Below are positions 1 through 7,591 of a DNA stretch of 64,000 bases, piece by piece. A program made the translations under genes and the position numbers. Numbering within the stretch: the first letter of the stretch is position 1; each line of letters starts with the position of its first letter. Below the pieces are notes generated by a model, which worked only from the letters and a program-made list of their open reading frames with translations, had not been told where the DNA came from and made no database searches. The stretch comes from Streptomyces sp. 378 (lineage in GTDB: Bacteria; Actinomycetota; Actinomycetes; Streptomycetales; Streptomycetaceae), in the NCBI RefSeq assembly GCF_030124145.1, contig NZ_JASKMS010000025.1, positions 62,001 through 126,000 on the forward strand. The letters run 5' to 3'.

Positions 1-907
1 TCGCGTACTGCGGCAGGAGCGTCGTGTCGTCCGGGGGCGAGCCCTCCGAGGCTGCGAAGGCCTCGTAGGACGGGACCGTGCCGGTGACGATGCCCAGGTT
101 CGGGGTGCCGGAGGCGGAGAGTTCGCGGAGGGACTGCTCTATCGAGGAGAGGTGGTCGGCGTGGGAGGGGTACTCCGACGTGAGGGTCGGGTACGCCTCC
201 AGGAGTTCCGTGAGCTCCGGTGCCGGCCAGTGCAGGACCGCCACCGGGAAGGGGCGGGACAGGGCCGCCCGGTACGCGCCCAGTTCCGCTCGCAGGCGCA
301 GGATCTCCGCTTCCAGTTCCGCCGGGTTCTCCGAGCCCAGGGACCATACGCGCTTGGGGTCGTGGAGTTCGTCCAGGGTGATCGGGAGGGAGTGGACGGT
401 GTCCGCCAGGGCGTCCCACTCGTCGTGGGACTTGCCGAGCATGCGCCGTACGCGGTGGCGGCCGAAGAGGAGGGGGTGGGTGGCGTAGGGGGGCTCCGCG
501 ACGTCCGTCAGGAGGCGGCGTACGGCCTCGGTGAAGGTGTCGTGGGCCGCTTCCAGTTCGTCGTGGGATTCCAGGGACTCCGCGACGATCACCCAGGGGG
601 CCGGATCCTCGGGGGACGCCACCCGGACGCCCTCGATGATCGCGCGGGCCTCGGCCTCGTGGCCGTACTCCCAGAGGTTGGAGGCCTTGAGCGCCCGTAC
701 CAGGTGGGGGTTCTCCAGGCCGTCGGGGGAGGAGAGCAGGCGGTCGTAGAGCGTGGTCGCGGTGGGGCGGTCGCCGGAGAGTTCCAGGTGGGCCGCTGCC
801 CGCAGCAGCAGGGCCTCGGCGTCCTCGGGATACAGGCCGGCGGTCCGCTCCAGGCGTGCCGCCTCGGCGGTGTGGTCGACGTTTTCGGCAGGCGTGTCGG
901 GGCGCAT
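1..907 (-). CDS. Tetratricopeptide-type hypothetical protein, C-terminus cut by window edge
   Basis: The frame opens at an ATG at 907 and runs off the left edge without a stop, so about 302 residues are visible. The N-terminal third looks like a TPR-like helical repeat (alternating A/L-rich helices around 'LYPEDAEALLLRAAAHLEL' and 'ASNLWEYGHEAEARAIIEG'). The middle is rich in acidic and Leu residues, and the visible end has 'LGIVTGTVPSYEAF'. There is no signal peptide or membrane segment. TPR proteins usually act as interaction scaffolds, so no enzymatic role is inferred. It is transcribed in the same direction as the galactanase upstream of it (1043-2518), 135 bp away. Confidence is good that it is coding and low for function. 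Confidence 0.7.
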   Translation of the reverse strand, partial: MRPDTPAENVDHTAEAARLERTAGLYPEDAEALLLRAAAHLELSGDRPTATTLYDRLLSSPDGLENPHLVRALKASNLWEYGHEAEARAIIEGVRVASPEDPAPWVIVAESLESHDELEAAHDTFTEAVRRLLTDVAEPPYATHPLLFGRHRVRRMLGKSHDEWDALADTVHSLPITLDELHDPKRVWSLGSENPAELEAEILRLRAELGAYRAALSRPFPVAVLHWPAPELTELLEAYPTLTSEYPSHADHLSSIEQSLRELSASGTPNLGIVTGTVPSYEAFAASEGSPPDDTTLLPQYA

Positions 908-1042
908 GGGGGACACCGTACTGCCGACAGGTGACGAACGTGAGAGATGTGCAGGCCAGGCCCGATATCGAGGGCCTCAGGGGTCTCTCGCGCTCGTCAC
1001 CCGGGGGCTGCGGCTCGCCCCGAACCGCCTGTCGGCGTCGGC

Positions 1043-2518
1043 CTACCGCGTCACACCGTCGATGTGCAGGGTTTGAACCGACTTCGCCGCGAAGGGGACG
1101 CTGACCGACTTGCCGGACAGGCGGATGTCCGAGCGGGCCGTGTAGAGGTCGCCGCCGCCGGTCGTGACCGTGTTCCAGCGGGGGACCAGGCCTCCTGAGC
1201 CGCCCGTCACCGTCGAGAAGCGGGAGAGGTCGAAGGTGAGGGTCTGGGCGGATGTGGAGGTGTTCACCGCGACGATCACCAGGCGGCGGGACGCCGCGTC
1301 GTACGCCGCCACCGCGTAGCTCACGCCCGTGTCCAGGATCGTCATGCCGGGGCGGATGTGGCGGCTGAACTGGGCCAGTACGTAGTGCTTGGTCTGGACG
1401 GTCGTCGGCTGGAGGGTGTCCTTGTCGTAGGCGATCATCGCCCAGCCCGCCGTCGGGTCCATGACCTGCCAGTAGCACCAGGCCGTGGGGTGCAGCCAGC
1501 GGAAGTCGTAGCAGAGGTTCGAGGCCATGGTCAGGCCGGTGCCGTCGCTGTCGCCCGTCTCGGAGTTCCACAGCTTCTTGCGGGAGGTGGTGACGACGTC
1601 CGTGTAGAGGAGGTCGCGGCGGCCGCCCGAGCCCTGGTAGCCGTGCACGTTGACCTGGGAGACCAGGCCCTTGGTCGTCGAGTTGAAGGACGACCACGTG
1701 GAGCGGGCCGTGTCGTAGTTCGTCTCGTCCGAGGCGGCGATGCGAAGGCTCGTGAGGCCGCGTTTGTCCAGTTCGCTGCGCATGTGGGGGAGGACGGCCG
1801 CCTGGACCGCCGGGTCCATGTGGCAGCCCTCCTGGGTGCCGGTCGCGGTCCACCAGGTGGAGGCCGGCTCGTTGAAGGGGTCGACGGTCGCGAAGTTCAC
1901 GCCCCAGTTGTTCTTCGCGTGCAGGGCCGTCGCCGCCAGGTGGGAGGCGTGCTGGCGGTAGTTCCAGGTCTGGAGGTTGTTGCCGCCGCCCGACGCGCCC
2001 GAGGGGTTGTGGTTGTTGCACATCCACCACATCGGGGAGTTGGCGAACAGTTCGGTGATCGCGCCCCGCTGCGTCGCCTTCACCAGCATCGCGCGCTGGT
2101 TGGCGTCCGCAGTCCACTTCCACGCCGAGGAGGTGGGGTCCTCGTTGTTCCAGTCCTGCCAGAAACCCTCGATCTGCTTGAAGGCCGGGATGTTGGGCGA
2201 CTCGACCATCGTCTCGCCGCCGACGCTGTTCCAGCTGCACGCGCCGAGGTTGTAGCGGGCGATGTTGAGGCCCAGGCCGGGCAGGGAACGGCCGTTGTAC
2301 GTCACGGGCTTGGTGGTGAAGAACAGATCGGCGAAGTCGTCCCGGGCGCCGAAGACGTTGGCCCACCAGGCGAGGGAGGTGCCCCAGCCCTCCCAGGTGC
2401 CGTACGTCGTCGACGGGTTGACGGCGATGGTGGCGTCCGCGCGCGCGGTGCCCGTCGCCAGGGCGCTGCCGAGGAACGTACCGCCTGCTGCGGCCAGCAG
2501 ACTTCTGCGTCGGATCAC
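1043..2518 (-). CDS. Secreted GH30 endo-beta-1,6-galactanase
   Basis: Likely hydrolyses beta-1,6-galactan side chains of plant arabinogalactan-proteins outside the cell. The GTG at 2518 is preferred because GGAGG lies just upstream; an upstream in-frame start at 2548 would place 10 residues before the Tat-like leader (RRRSLLAAAGG, then an Ala-rich core ending near TARA). The mature protein has the GH30 (formerly GH5) barrel signature: 'WEGWGTSLAWWANVFG', 'LGLNIARYNLGAC', the acid/base region 'VDPFNEPASTWW' and the nucleophile region 'KLWNSETGDSDGTG'. A C-terminal beta domain runs through 'SYAVAAYDAASRRLVIVAVN'. Length (491 aa) fits GH30 subfamily 5 enzymes of Streptomyces. It is monocistronic by context. 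Subfamily is inferred from recall of the S. avermitilis enzyme. Confidence 0.85.
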   Translation of the reverse strand: MIRRRSLLAAAGGTFLGSALATGTARADATIAVNPSTTYGTWEGWGTSLAWWANVFGARDDFADLFFTTKPVTYNGRSLPGLGLNIARYNLGACSWNSVGGETMVESPNIPAFKQIEGFWQDWNNEDPTSSAWKWTADANQRAMLVKATQRGAITELFANSPMWWMCNNHNPSGASGGGNNLQTWNYRQHASHLAATALHAKNNWGVNFATVDPFNEPASTWWTATGTQEGCHMDPAVQAAVLPHMRSELDKRGLTSLRIAASDETNYDTARSTWSSFNSTTKGLVSQVNVHGYQGSGGRRDLLYTDVVTTSRKKLWNSETGDSDGTGLTMASNLCYDFRWLHPTAWCYWQVMDPTAGWAMIAYDKDTLQPTTVQTKHYVLAQFSRHIRPGMTILDTGVSYAVAAYDAASRRLVIVAVNTSTSAQTLTFDLSRFSTVTGGSGGLVPRWNTVTTGGGDLYTARSDIRLSGKSVSVPFAAKSVQTLHIDGVTR

Positions 2519-2740
2519 GGCTCCTCCGTAAGGGAGTTGAGGGCGCACGCCGGTCCCCGGCCCGGCGCCGCAGGGGTGTCCCGTTGTCGGGTGACGAGAA
2601 GCATCGGGCGTGGCGGGTGGGTTGTCGAGAGTTCTGACGAACCTTCCTCAAACCCGTGTACGAAGTCGCGGGCCCGTCGGTGGGGTGATCCTGTATAACG
2701 AACAACAGGGCATGCACACGGAGGAGAGGAGGGGCGGCTC

Positions 2741-3082
2741 ATGAACCGGAGCTGGGCGACGACGCTCCGCCGAATTCCCTCGCAAGCGCGGCTGCGTCCC
2801 GCTCTCGCGCTGCTCTTCCTGCTCGCCGGGGTGGCGCTGCTCGACACCGGCAGCCTCTCCGCCACCGTCGCCCTCGCCGCGACCGCCGCCGCCTCGTCCG
2901 CCCTGGCACTCTGCGCCCTCGTCGCCTCGCGCTGCGCGCCCGCCGTGCCGCGTACCCGCGTGCGGACGGCCATCCGCGACCGGGACCGGCGTACGGCCTT
3001 CCTGCCGCAACGCGATCCCGACGCCCGGGGGCGTACCCGTCCCCGAGCACCCGGCCACGCCCTCCGGACGACCGTCGCGTAG
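2741..3082 (+). CDS. DUF6412 small membrane protein
   Basis: A 113-residue protein with two hydrophobic stretches (about residues 20-36 and 42-62) followed by a basic, Arg/Pro-rich cytoplasmic tail. A strong purine-rich ribosome site (GGAGGAGAGGAGGGG) lies before the ATG. The family is a Streptomyces protein of unknown function commonly found directly upstream of a YidC-like insertase, as here, with a 90-bp gap. It may be an accessory or substrate of that insertase, but this is inference from position only. The gene is divergent from the galactanase, with about 220 bp between them carrying a TATAAC-type -10 near 2693. Confidence 0.7.
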   Translation: MNRSWATTLRRIPSQARLRPALALLFLLAGVALLDTGSLSATVALAATAAASSALALCALVASRCAPAVPRTRVRTAIRDRDRRTAFLPQRDPDARGRTRPRAPGHALRTTVA

Positions 3083-3172
3083 GGGCCACCACCACACCTG
3101 AAGTGACCCCGCGCGGGTCGTCATGCCGTCCTGATCCGTTCCGGCACGACGAGACCCCCGGAGGGCTCACCC

Positions 3173-3883
3173 ATGTCCGTCTTCGCCAGCCTGGTCGAGC
3201 ACCTTGCCGACCTGCTCCAGCCGCTGTTCGGCGCCTCGGCGACCGCCGCGGCGATCGTCCTGTTCACCGCGCTCGTACGCCTCCTCGTCCACCCCCTGTC
3301 CCGGGCCGCCGCGCGCGGCCAGAAGGCCAGGACCGCGCTCCAGCCGAAGATCGCCGAGCTGCGGAGGAAACACGGGAAGAACCCCGAGAGGCTCCAGCGG
3401 GCCGTGCTGGAACTGCACGCCGAGGAGAAGGTGTCGCCGCTGGCCGGCTGTCTGCCCGGACTGCTCCAGGCGCCCGCGTTCTTCCTGCTCTACCACCTGT
3501 TCTCCAGCGACACGATCGGCGGCGAGGCCAACGGGCTGCTCGCGCACCGGCTGTTCGCGGCGCCGCTGGGGGAGCGGTGGGCGGACGCGCTCCAGGGCGG
3601 TGCCCTCGGTGGCGCGGGCCTCGTCTACGCCGGGCTGTTCGTGGTCGTCGGATGCGTCGCCGCGTTCGGTTACCGGCTCAGCAGGCGCATGATGGCCGCG
3701 AACCCGGCCGCCCAGGCCGGTGCGGGGGAGCAGCTGCCCGGGCTGGGGGCGGTGACCAGGGTGCTGCCCTTCATGTCGTTCTTCACGCTCGTCACCGTGG
3801 CCGTCGTACCGCTGGCCGCCGCCCTGTACGTCGTGACCAGTACGACGTGGAGTGTCGTGGAGCGGGCCGCGCTGTACCGGTGA
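3173..3883 (+). CDS. yidC: YidC/Oxa1-family membrane protein insertase (second, short type)
   Basis: Inserts and folds membrane proteins in the cytoplasmic membrane. The 236-residue protein has the YidC core: a first helix near residues 22-42 ('ASATAAAIVLFTALVRLLVHPLS' region) with the hydrophilic-groove Arg, a cytoplasmic basic helical hairpin ('KIAELRRKHGKNPERLQRAVLELHAEEK'), the conserved 'PLAGCLPGLLQAPAFFLLYHLF' segment and two C-terminal helices ending near 'LAAALYVVTSTTW'. It lacks the large N-terminal domain of housekeeping YidC, so it is probably the accessory actinobacterial paralogue, not the copy next to rpmH. GGAGGG precedes the ATG. It pairs with the DUF6412 gene. Confidence 0.88.
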   Translation: MSVFASLVEHLADLLQPLFGASATAAAIVLFTALVRLLVHPLSRAAARGQKARTALQPKIAELRRKHGKNPERLQRAVLELHAEEKVSPLAGCLPGLLQAPAFFLLYHLFSSDTIGGEANGLLAHRLFAAPLGERWADALQGGALGGAGLVYAGLFVVVGCVAAFGYRLSRRMMAANPAAQAGAGEQLPGLGAVTRVLPFMSFFTLVTVAVVPLAAALYVVTSTTWSVVERAALYR

Positions 3884-4025
3884 CCGGGCGGTCGGGGTCC
3901 AGTACGTGAACGGGTGTTGCGGAGTGGACTCCCAGCTTGGAGGATCGACCAGTCCTCCGATGGCTGCCCCGCCGCATCCGGGTCGCGCGCATCGGTCGGG
4001 CGCCCGCGATCGAGGGAGACTGATC

Positions 4026-4883
4026 ATGAAGCTGCTGCGAGTCGGTACGGCGGGGTCGGAGCGGCCCGCTCTGCTCGACGCCGACGGGACCCTGCGGGAC
4101 CTGTCGGGCCTCGTCCCGGACGTCGACGGCGCGCTGCTCGCCGACGAGGAGGCCCTCGGCCGGGTGCGGGCCGCCGCCGACGCCGGTGATCTGCCGGTAC
4201 TGGACGCCACCGGGCTGCGGGTCGGGCCGCCGCTCGGGCGGATCGGCAAGATCGTCTGCATCGGGCTGAACTACCACGACCATGCCCGCGAGACCGGTGC
4301 GGAGCCGCCCGCCGAGCCGGTCCTCTTCATGAAGGCACCGGACACCGTGGTCGGGCCGAACGACACGGTCCTCGTGCCGCGACGGTCCCTCAAGACCGAC
4401 TGGGAGGTCGAGCTGGCCGTCGTCATCGGACGTACGGCCAGGTACCTCGGGTCCGCGGAGGAAGGGCTCGCCCATGTCGCCGGGTACGCCGTGGCGCATG
4501 ACGTGTCCGAGCGGGAGTTCCAGATCGAGCGGGGCGGGACCTGGGACAAGGGCAAGAACTGCGAGACGTTCAATCCGCTGGGGCCGTGGCTGGTGACGGG
4601 GGACGAGGTGCGCGATCCGCAGGACCTGTCGCTGAAGCTGTGGGTCAACGGGGAGTTGAAGCAGGACGGGACGACGGCCGAGCAGATCTTCCCGGTGGGG
4701 GAGGTCGTGCGGTATCTCAGCGGGTTCATGACGCTGTACCCCGGTGATGTCATCAACACGGGGACGCCGGCGGGGGTCGCCCTGGGGGCGCCCGAGCCCA
4801 AGCCGTTCCTGCGGGCCGGGGATGTCGTGGAGCTGGAGATCGAGGGGCTCGGGCGGCAGCGGCAGGAGTTCAAGGACGCGTAG
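4026..4883 (+). CDS. Fumarylacetoacetate hydrolase-family protein
   Basis: A 285-residue cytosolic enzyme of the FAH superfamily (2-hydroxyhepta-2,4-dienedioate isomerase / oxaloacetate tautomerase / acylpyruvase group). The N-terminal alpha/beta cap is followed by the catalytic core: 'IVCIGLNYHDHARETG', 'LFMKAPDTVVGPND', the metal-binding ExE in 'DWEVELAVVIGR', the Asp of 'AHDVSEREFQ', 'WDKGKNCETFNPLGPW' and the closing 'VINTGTPAGVALG'. The ATG at 4026 is chosen because GAGGGAG lies about 7 bases upstream and the protein then starts with the standard 'MKLLRVG'. Substrate cannot be read from sequence. It is convergent with the LLM gene and separated from it by a dispersed repeat that probably terminates both. 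Confidence 0.88.
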   Translation: MKLLRVGTAGSERPALLDADGTLRDLSGLVPDVDGALLADEEALGRVRAAADAGDLPVLDATGLRVGPPLGRIGKIVCIGLNYHDHARETGAEPPAEPVLFMKAPDTVVGPNDTVLVPRRSLKTDWEVELAVVIGRTARYLGSAEEGLAHVAGYAVAHDVSEREFQIERGGTWDKGKNCETFNPLGPWLVTGDEVRDPQDLSLKLWVNGELKQDGTTAEQIFPVGEVVRYLSGFMTLYPGDVINTGTPAGVALGAPEPKPFLRAGDVVELEIEGLGRQRQEFKDA

Positions 4884-4902
4884 GCGCTCCGCTGGGTGAG
4901 CC

Positions 4903-4972
4903 GGGGAACTGCGGTCCGTTTTCGGCTGCGGGCCGTCCGTGGCCGGTCGCGCAGTTCCCCGCGCCCCTGAAG
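4903..4972. repeat. Dispersed Streptomyces palindromic repeat / bidirectional terminator
   Basis: GGGGAACTGCG at 4903-4913 is the exact reverse complement of CGCAGTTCCCC at 4950-4960, and the right arm continues into GCGCCCCTGAAGG. From memory, this GCGCAGTTCCCCGCGCCCCT type of repeat is abundant in Streptomyces intergenic regions. It lies between two convergent genes, so it can form a hairpin in both transcripts. Confidence 0.75.
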
Positions 4973-4977
4973 GAACG

Positions 4978-5844
4978 TCAGTCCAGCAGAGCCGCCAGGT
5001 CGCGCCACGCCTTCCTCGGGAGGTCGTTCCGCGGTTCGCCGGTCAGGACCTGGAGGGCCACGTGGTCCGCTCCCGCCTCGAAGAAGGCGTCGATCTTGGC
5101 GCGGATCGCCGTGTCGTCGCCCCAGGCGAAGAGGGCGTCGACCAGGCGGTCGCTGCCGCCGTCCTCGAGGTCGTCCTCGGTGAAACCGTGCCGGAGGAAG
5201 TTGTTGGTGTAGTTCGCCAGTGGCAGGTAGATCTCCAGGAACTCCCGGGCCACGGCGCGGGCGCGGGCGGGGTCCGTCTCCTGGATGACGCCCAGTTCCG
5301 GGGCGAGCAGCGGGGCCTCGCCCAGAATCTCGCGGGCGTGCGCGGTGTGCTCCGGGGTGACCAGGTACGGGATCGAGCCCGCCGCCCGGTCGCGGGCCAG
5401 CCGCAGCGACTTCGGGCCCAGGGCGGCCAGGAGGCGGCGGTCCGCCGGCACTCCGGCGGCGTCCAGGCCGTCGAGGTGGCCGACCAGAGCCGAGTAGGGG
5501 CGGGCGTACTGCTCCACCCGCTTGGCGTGGCTCACTCCGAGGCCCAGCAGGAACCGCCCGGGGTGAGTCGACTCCAGCTCCGCGAAGGCCGTGGCGGCGG
5601 CGTCCGGCTCGTGCTGCCAGATGCTCTGGATGCTGGTGCCGACCGTGAGCTTCGAGGTCGCCTCGATCAGCGGGGCGGCGTGGGCGGCGGAGCTGTTGCC
5701 GCCCAGCCACACGGCGCCGTAGCCGAGTTCCTCCAGTTCGGCGGCGGTCTCCGCCAGTTCGCCGCGCCGGTCCGGGTCCTCCGAGCGCAGGCCTACGCTC
5801 CAGATGCCGTACCGGTCGACGGTCTCCTTCAAAGGGGTGGTCAT
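4978..5844 (-). CDS. LLM-class F420-dependent oxidoreductase (TIGR03620-like)
   Basis: A 288-residue TIM-barrel oxidoreductase of the luciferase-like monooxygenase superfamily. The pattern 'YGIWSVGLRS...LEELGYGAVWLGGNSS', 'LTVGTSIQSIWQHEPDAAA' and 'PGRFLLGLGVSHAKRVEQ' is typical of F420-using actinobacterial members. It ends with 'HVALQVLTGEPRNDLPRKAWRDLAALLD', a conserved C-terminus of this subfamily. The ATG is at 5844 with GGAGGGAT some bases upstream. Substrate is unknown. It stands alone on the minus strand, 89 bp from the HbpS-like gene that precedes it, so it may be co-transcribed with that dehydrogenase operon. Confidence 0.85.
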   Translation of the reverse strand: MTTPLKETVDRYGIWSVGLRSEDPDRRGELAETAAELEELGYGAVWLGGNSSAAHAAPLIEATSKLTVGTSIQSIWQHEPDAAATAFAELESTHPGRFLLGLGVSHAKRVEQYARPYSALVGHLDGLDAAGVPADRRLLAALGPKSLRLARDRAAGSIPYLVTPEHTAHAREILGEAPLLAPELGVIQETDPARARAVAREFLEIYLPLANYTNNFLRHGFTEDDLEDGGSDRLVDALFAWGDDTAIRAKIDAFFEAGADHVALQVLTGEPRNDLPRKAWRDLAALLD

Positions 5845-5933
5845 GGTTCGGGATCCCTCCGGTCGGAACGCCGCGCTCGATCACGCGTACGCGGGTGCCA
5901 ACCGGAGGGAGCCGGTGATGATTCCGGCGTGGC

Positions 5934-6455
5934 CTACTGGTTCAGGAACCGCTCCAGCGCTTCCACCACGAGCCGGTGGTCCTGGAGTTGCGGCAGCCCG
6001 GACACCGTCACCGCGCCGATCACGCCCACGCCCTCGACGGTGATCGGGAACGAGCCGCCGTGGGCCGCGTAGGTGTCGGGGTCGAGGCGCGAGGACTCCT
6101 CGAACGTGCTGCCCTTGGCGCGGAAACGGGCGCCGACCAGGTAGGAGGCGGAGCCGTAGCGCTCGACCACCCGGCGCTTGCGGGCGATCCAGGCGTCGTT
6201 GTCCGGGCTGGAGCCGGGCAGCGCCGCGTGGAAGAGCTGCTGGCCGGAGCGGTGGATGTCGATGGCGACCGGGGCCTGCCGCTCCCGGGCCAGCTCGACG
6301 AGGAGCGAGCCGAGCGCCCAGGCGTCGTCGTGGGTGAACCGGCGGAACACCAGGAGGCGTTCCTGCTTCTCCAGCTCCTCCAGGCTCGGGGTGAGCTCGG
6401 GGTGGAACTTCGGGGTGAGCCCCTGGCTGTGGGAGGGGTTGCTCTTACGGGTCAC
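5934..6455 (-). CDS. HbpS/GlcG-like (DUF336, UPF0303) protein
   Basis: A 173-residue protein of the DUF336 fold, often labelled 'heme-degrading domain-containing'. Conserved features include 'LTPSLEELEKQERLLVFRRF', 'APVAIDIHRSGQQLFHAALPG', 'SSRLDPDTYAAHGGSFPI' and the glycine-rich 'VEGVGVIGAVTVSGLPQLQDHRLVVEAL'. The GTG at 6455 shares four bases (GTGA) with the stop of the upstream dehydrogenase, which indicates translational coupling. Family members bind small ligands or haem, and many sit with sugar or aldehyde enzymes; no haem ligands can be proven here. With the dehydrogenase it probably serves one catabolic step controlled by the divergent ROK repressor. Confidence 0.8.
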   Translation of the reverse strand: MTRKSNPSHSQGLTPKFHPELTPSLEELEKQERLLVFRRFTHDDAWALGSLLVELARERQAPVAIDIHRSGQQLFHAALPGSSPDNDAWIARKRRVVERYGSASYLVGARFRAKGSTFEESSRLDPDTYAAHGGSFPITVEGVGVIGAVTVSGLPQLQDHRLVVEALERFLNQ

Positions 6456-7543
6456 AGCGTCACCGTCACCTTCTCGCGGGCCGAACGTCCGGCGGCCTCC
6501 AGTACGTCCAGGGCGGCGGCCGCCTCCCGCGCGGTCACCGGGTTCGTGGCGCCCTCCAGCAGGGCCTTCGCCACGGCCGCATAGTAAGCGGGGTAGTCGC
6601 CCGGGAGGGTGGGTTCGGGGCGGCCCCCACCGGTGACCGGGGACTCGCAGGAGCCCACGCGGCCCCACAGCGACTCGGGCTCCACGCCCCAGTCCGGGCC
6701 GGGGCGCAGTCCGTCCCGGAGCGCCGCCTCCTGGGGGTCCAGTCCGTACTTGACGTAGCCGGCGGTCGAGCCCAGGACGCGGAAGCGGGGGCCGAGTTGG
6801 GCGGTCGTCGCGGAGACGTAGAGGTGGGAGCGGACGCCGTTGGCGTGGGTGAGCGCGATGAACGTGTCGTCGTCCGTCTCGGCGCCCGGGCGGCGGATGT
6901 CCGTCTCCGCGTAGACGGAGGCCGCCGGGCCGAAGAGGGCCAGGGCCTGGTCGACGACATGGCTGCCGAGGTCGTAGAGCAGACCTCCGATCTCTGCGGG
7001 GTCGCCCGACTCGCGCCAGCCGCCCTTCGGCTTCGGACGCCAGCGCTCGAAGCGGGACTCGAAGCGCAGGACGTCACCCAACGCGCCCTCGTCCAGCAGC
7101 TTGCGCAGGGTGAGGAAGTCGTTGTCCCAGCGGCGGTTCTGGAAGACGGAGAGGAGCAGTCCGTGCTCCTCGGCGAGGGCTGCCAGCTCGCGGGCCTCGG
7201 CGGCCGTGCCCGCGACCGGCTTGTCGACGACGACCGGCAGACCGGCCTTCAGCGCGGTCGTCGCGAGCGGTACGTGCGTCTTGTTGGGGGACGCCACGAC
7301 GATCAGGTCCAGCTCGTCGGCCCGGCCGAACAACTCGTCCGGGGTGGCGGCGAGGCGTACGTCCGGGAACTCGGCACGGGCCTGCTGCCGCCGTTCCGGG
7401 TTCGAGGTGACCACCGTGTCGAGGGCGAGGCCCTCCGTGGCGGCGATCAGCGGGGCGTGGAAGACGGAGCCGGCGAGGCCGTAGCCGACGAGGCCGACGC
7501 GGAGGGGCGAGCCGGAGGCTGTGCCGAGGGGTGTGCCAGTCAT
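6452..7543 (-). CDS. Gfo/Idh/MocA-family NAD(P)-dependent oxidoreductase
   Basis: A 363-residue dehydrogenase of the glucose-fructose oxidoreductase/inositol dehydrogenase family. The Rossmann motif 'VGLVGYGLAGSVFHAPLI' sits near residues 16-33, the substrate-site Lys is in 'GLPVVVDKPVAGTAAEA' (EKP-type motif, here DKP), and the C-terminal beta-sheet domain follows 'GGLLYDLGSHVVDQALALFG', with the conserved Asp and His. Likely substrates are sugars or inositols. The ATG at 7543 lies just beside the inverted repeat at 7550-7576, so the operator overlaps its leader. Its stop overlaps the start of the HbpS-like gene. Confidence 0.88.
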   Translation of the reverse strand: MTGTPLGTASGSPLRVGLVGYGLAGSVFHAPLIAATEGLALDTVVTSNPERRQQARAEFPDVRLAATPDELFGRADELDLIVVASPNKTHVPLATTALKAGLPVVVDKPVAGTAAEARELAALAEEHGLLLSVFQNRRWDNDFLTLRKLLDEGALGDVLRFESRFERWRPKPKGGWRESGDPAEIGGLLYDLGSHVVDQALALFGPAASVYAETDIRRPGAETDDDTFIALTHANGVRSHLYVSATTAQLGPRFRVLGSTAGYVKYGLDPQEAALRDGLRPGPDWGVEPESLWGRVGSCESPVTGGGRPEPTLPGDYPAYYAAVAKALLEGATNPVTAREAAAALDVLEAAGRSAREKVTVTL

Positions 7544-7549
7544 GCCACC

Positions 7550-7576
7550 CACTTTCGCAACGCTGTTGCCAAAGTG
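7550..7576. promoter_or_regulatory. Operator-like inverted repeat in divergent ROK/dehydrogenase promoter
   Basis: CACTTTCGCAAC (7550-7561) and GTTGCCAAAGTG (7565-7576) are inverted copies with 11 of 12 matching positions around a 3-base spacer. The site sits 6 bases upstream of the dehydrogenase start and 15 bases upstream of the ROK ATG at 7592. Size and position fit autoregulation by the ROK repressor; binding is inferred. Confidence 0.7.
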
Positions 7577-7591
7577 CAAGCGCCGGGGACA

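Noticed and set aside
152..934. Long plus-strand frame opposite the TPR gene
   Set aside because: Antisense shadow of a high-GC gene: Arg/Gly/Val-rich, no ribosome site, opposes a better minus-strand frame.
6797..7591. Upstream extension of the ROK repressor frame through the dehydrogenase gene
   Set aside because: The in-frame stretch before 7592 is the reverse of the dehydrogenase and is not protein-like; the regulator begins at 7592 or 7601.
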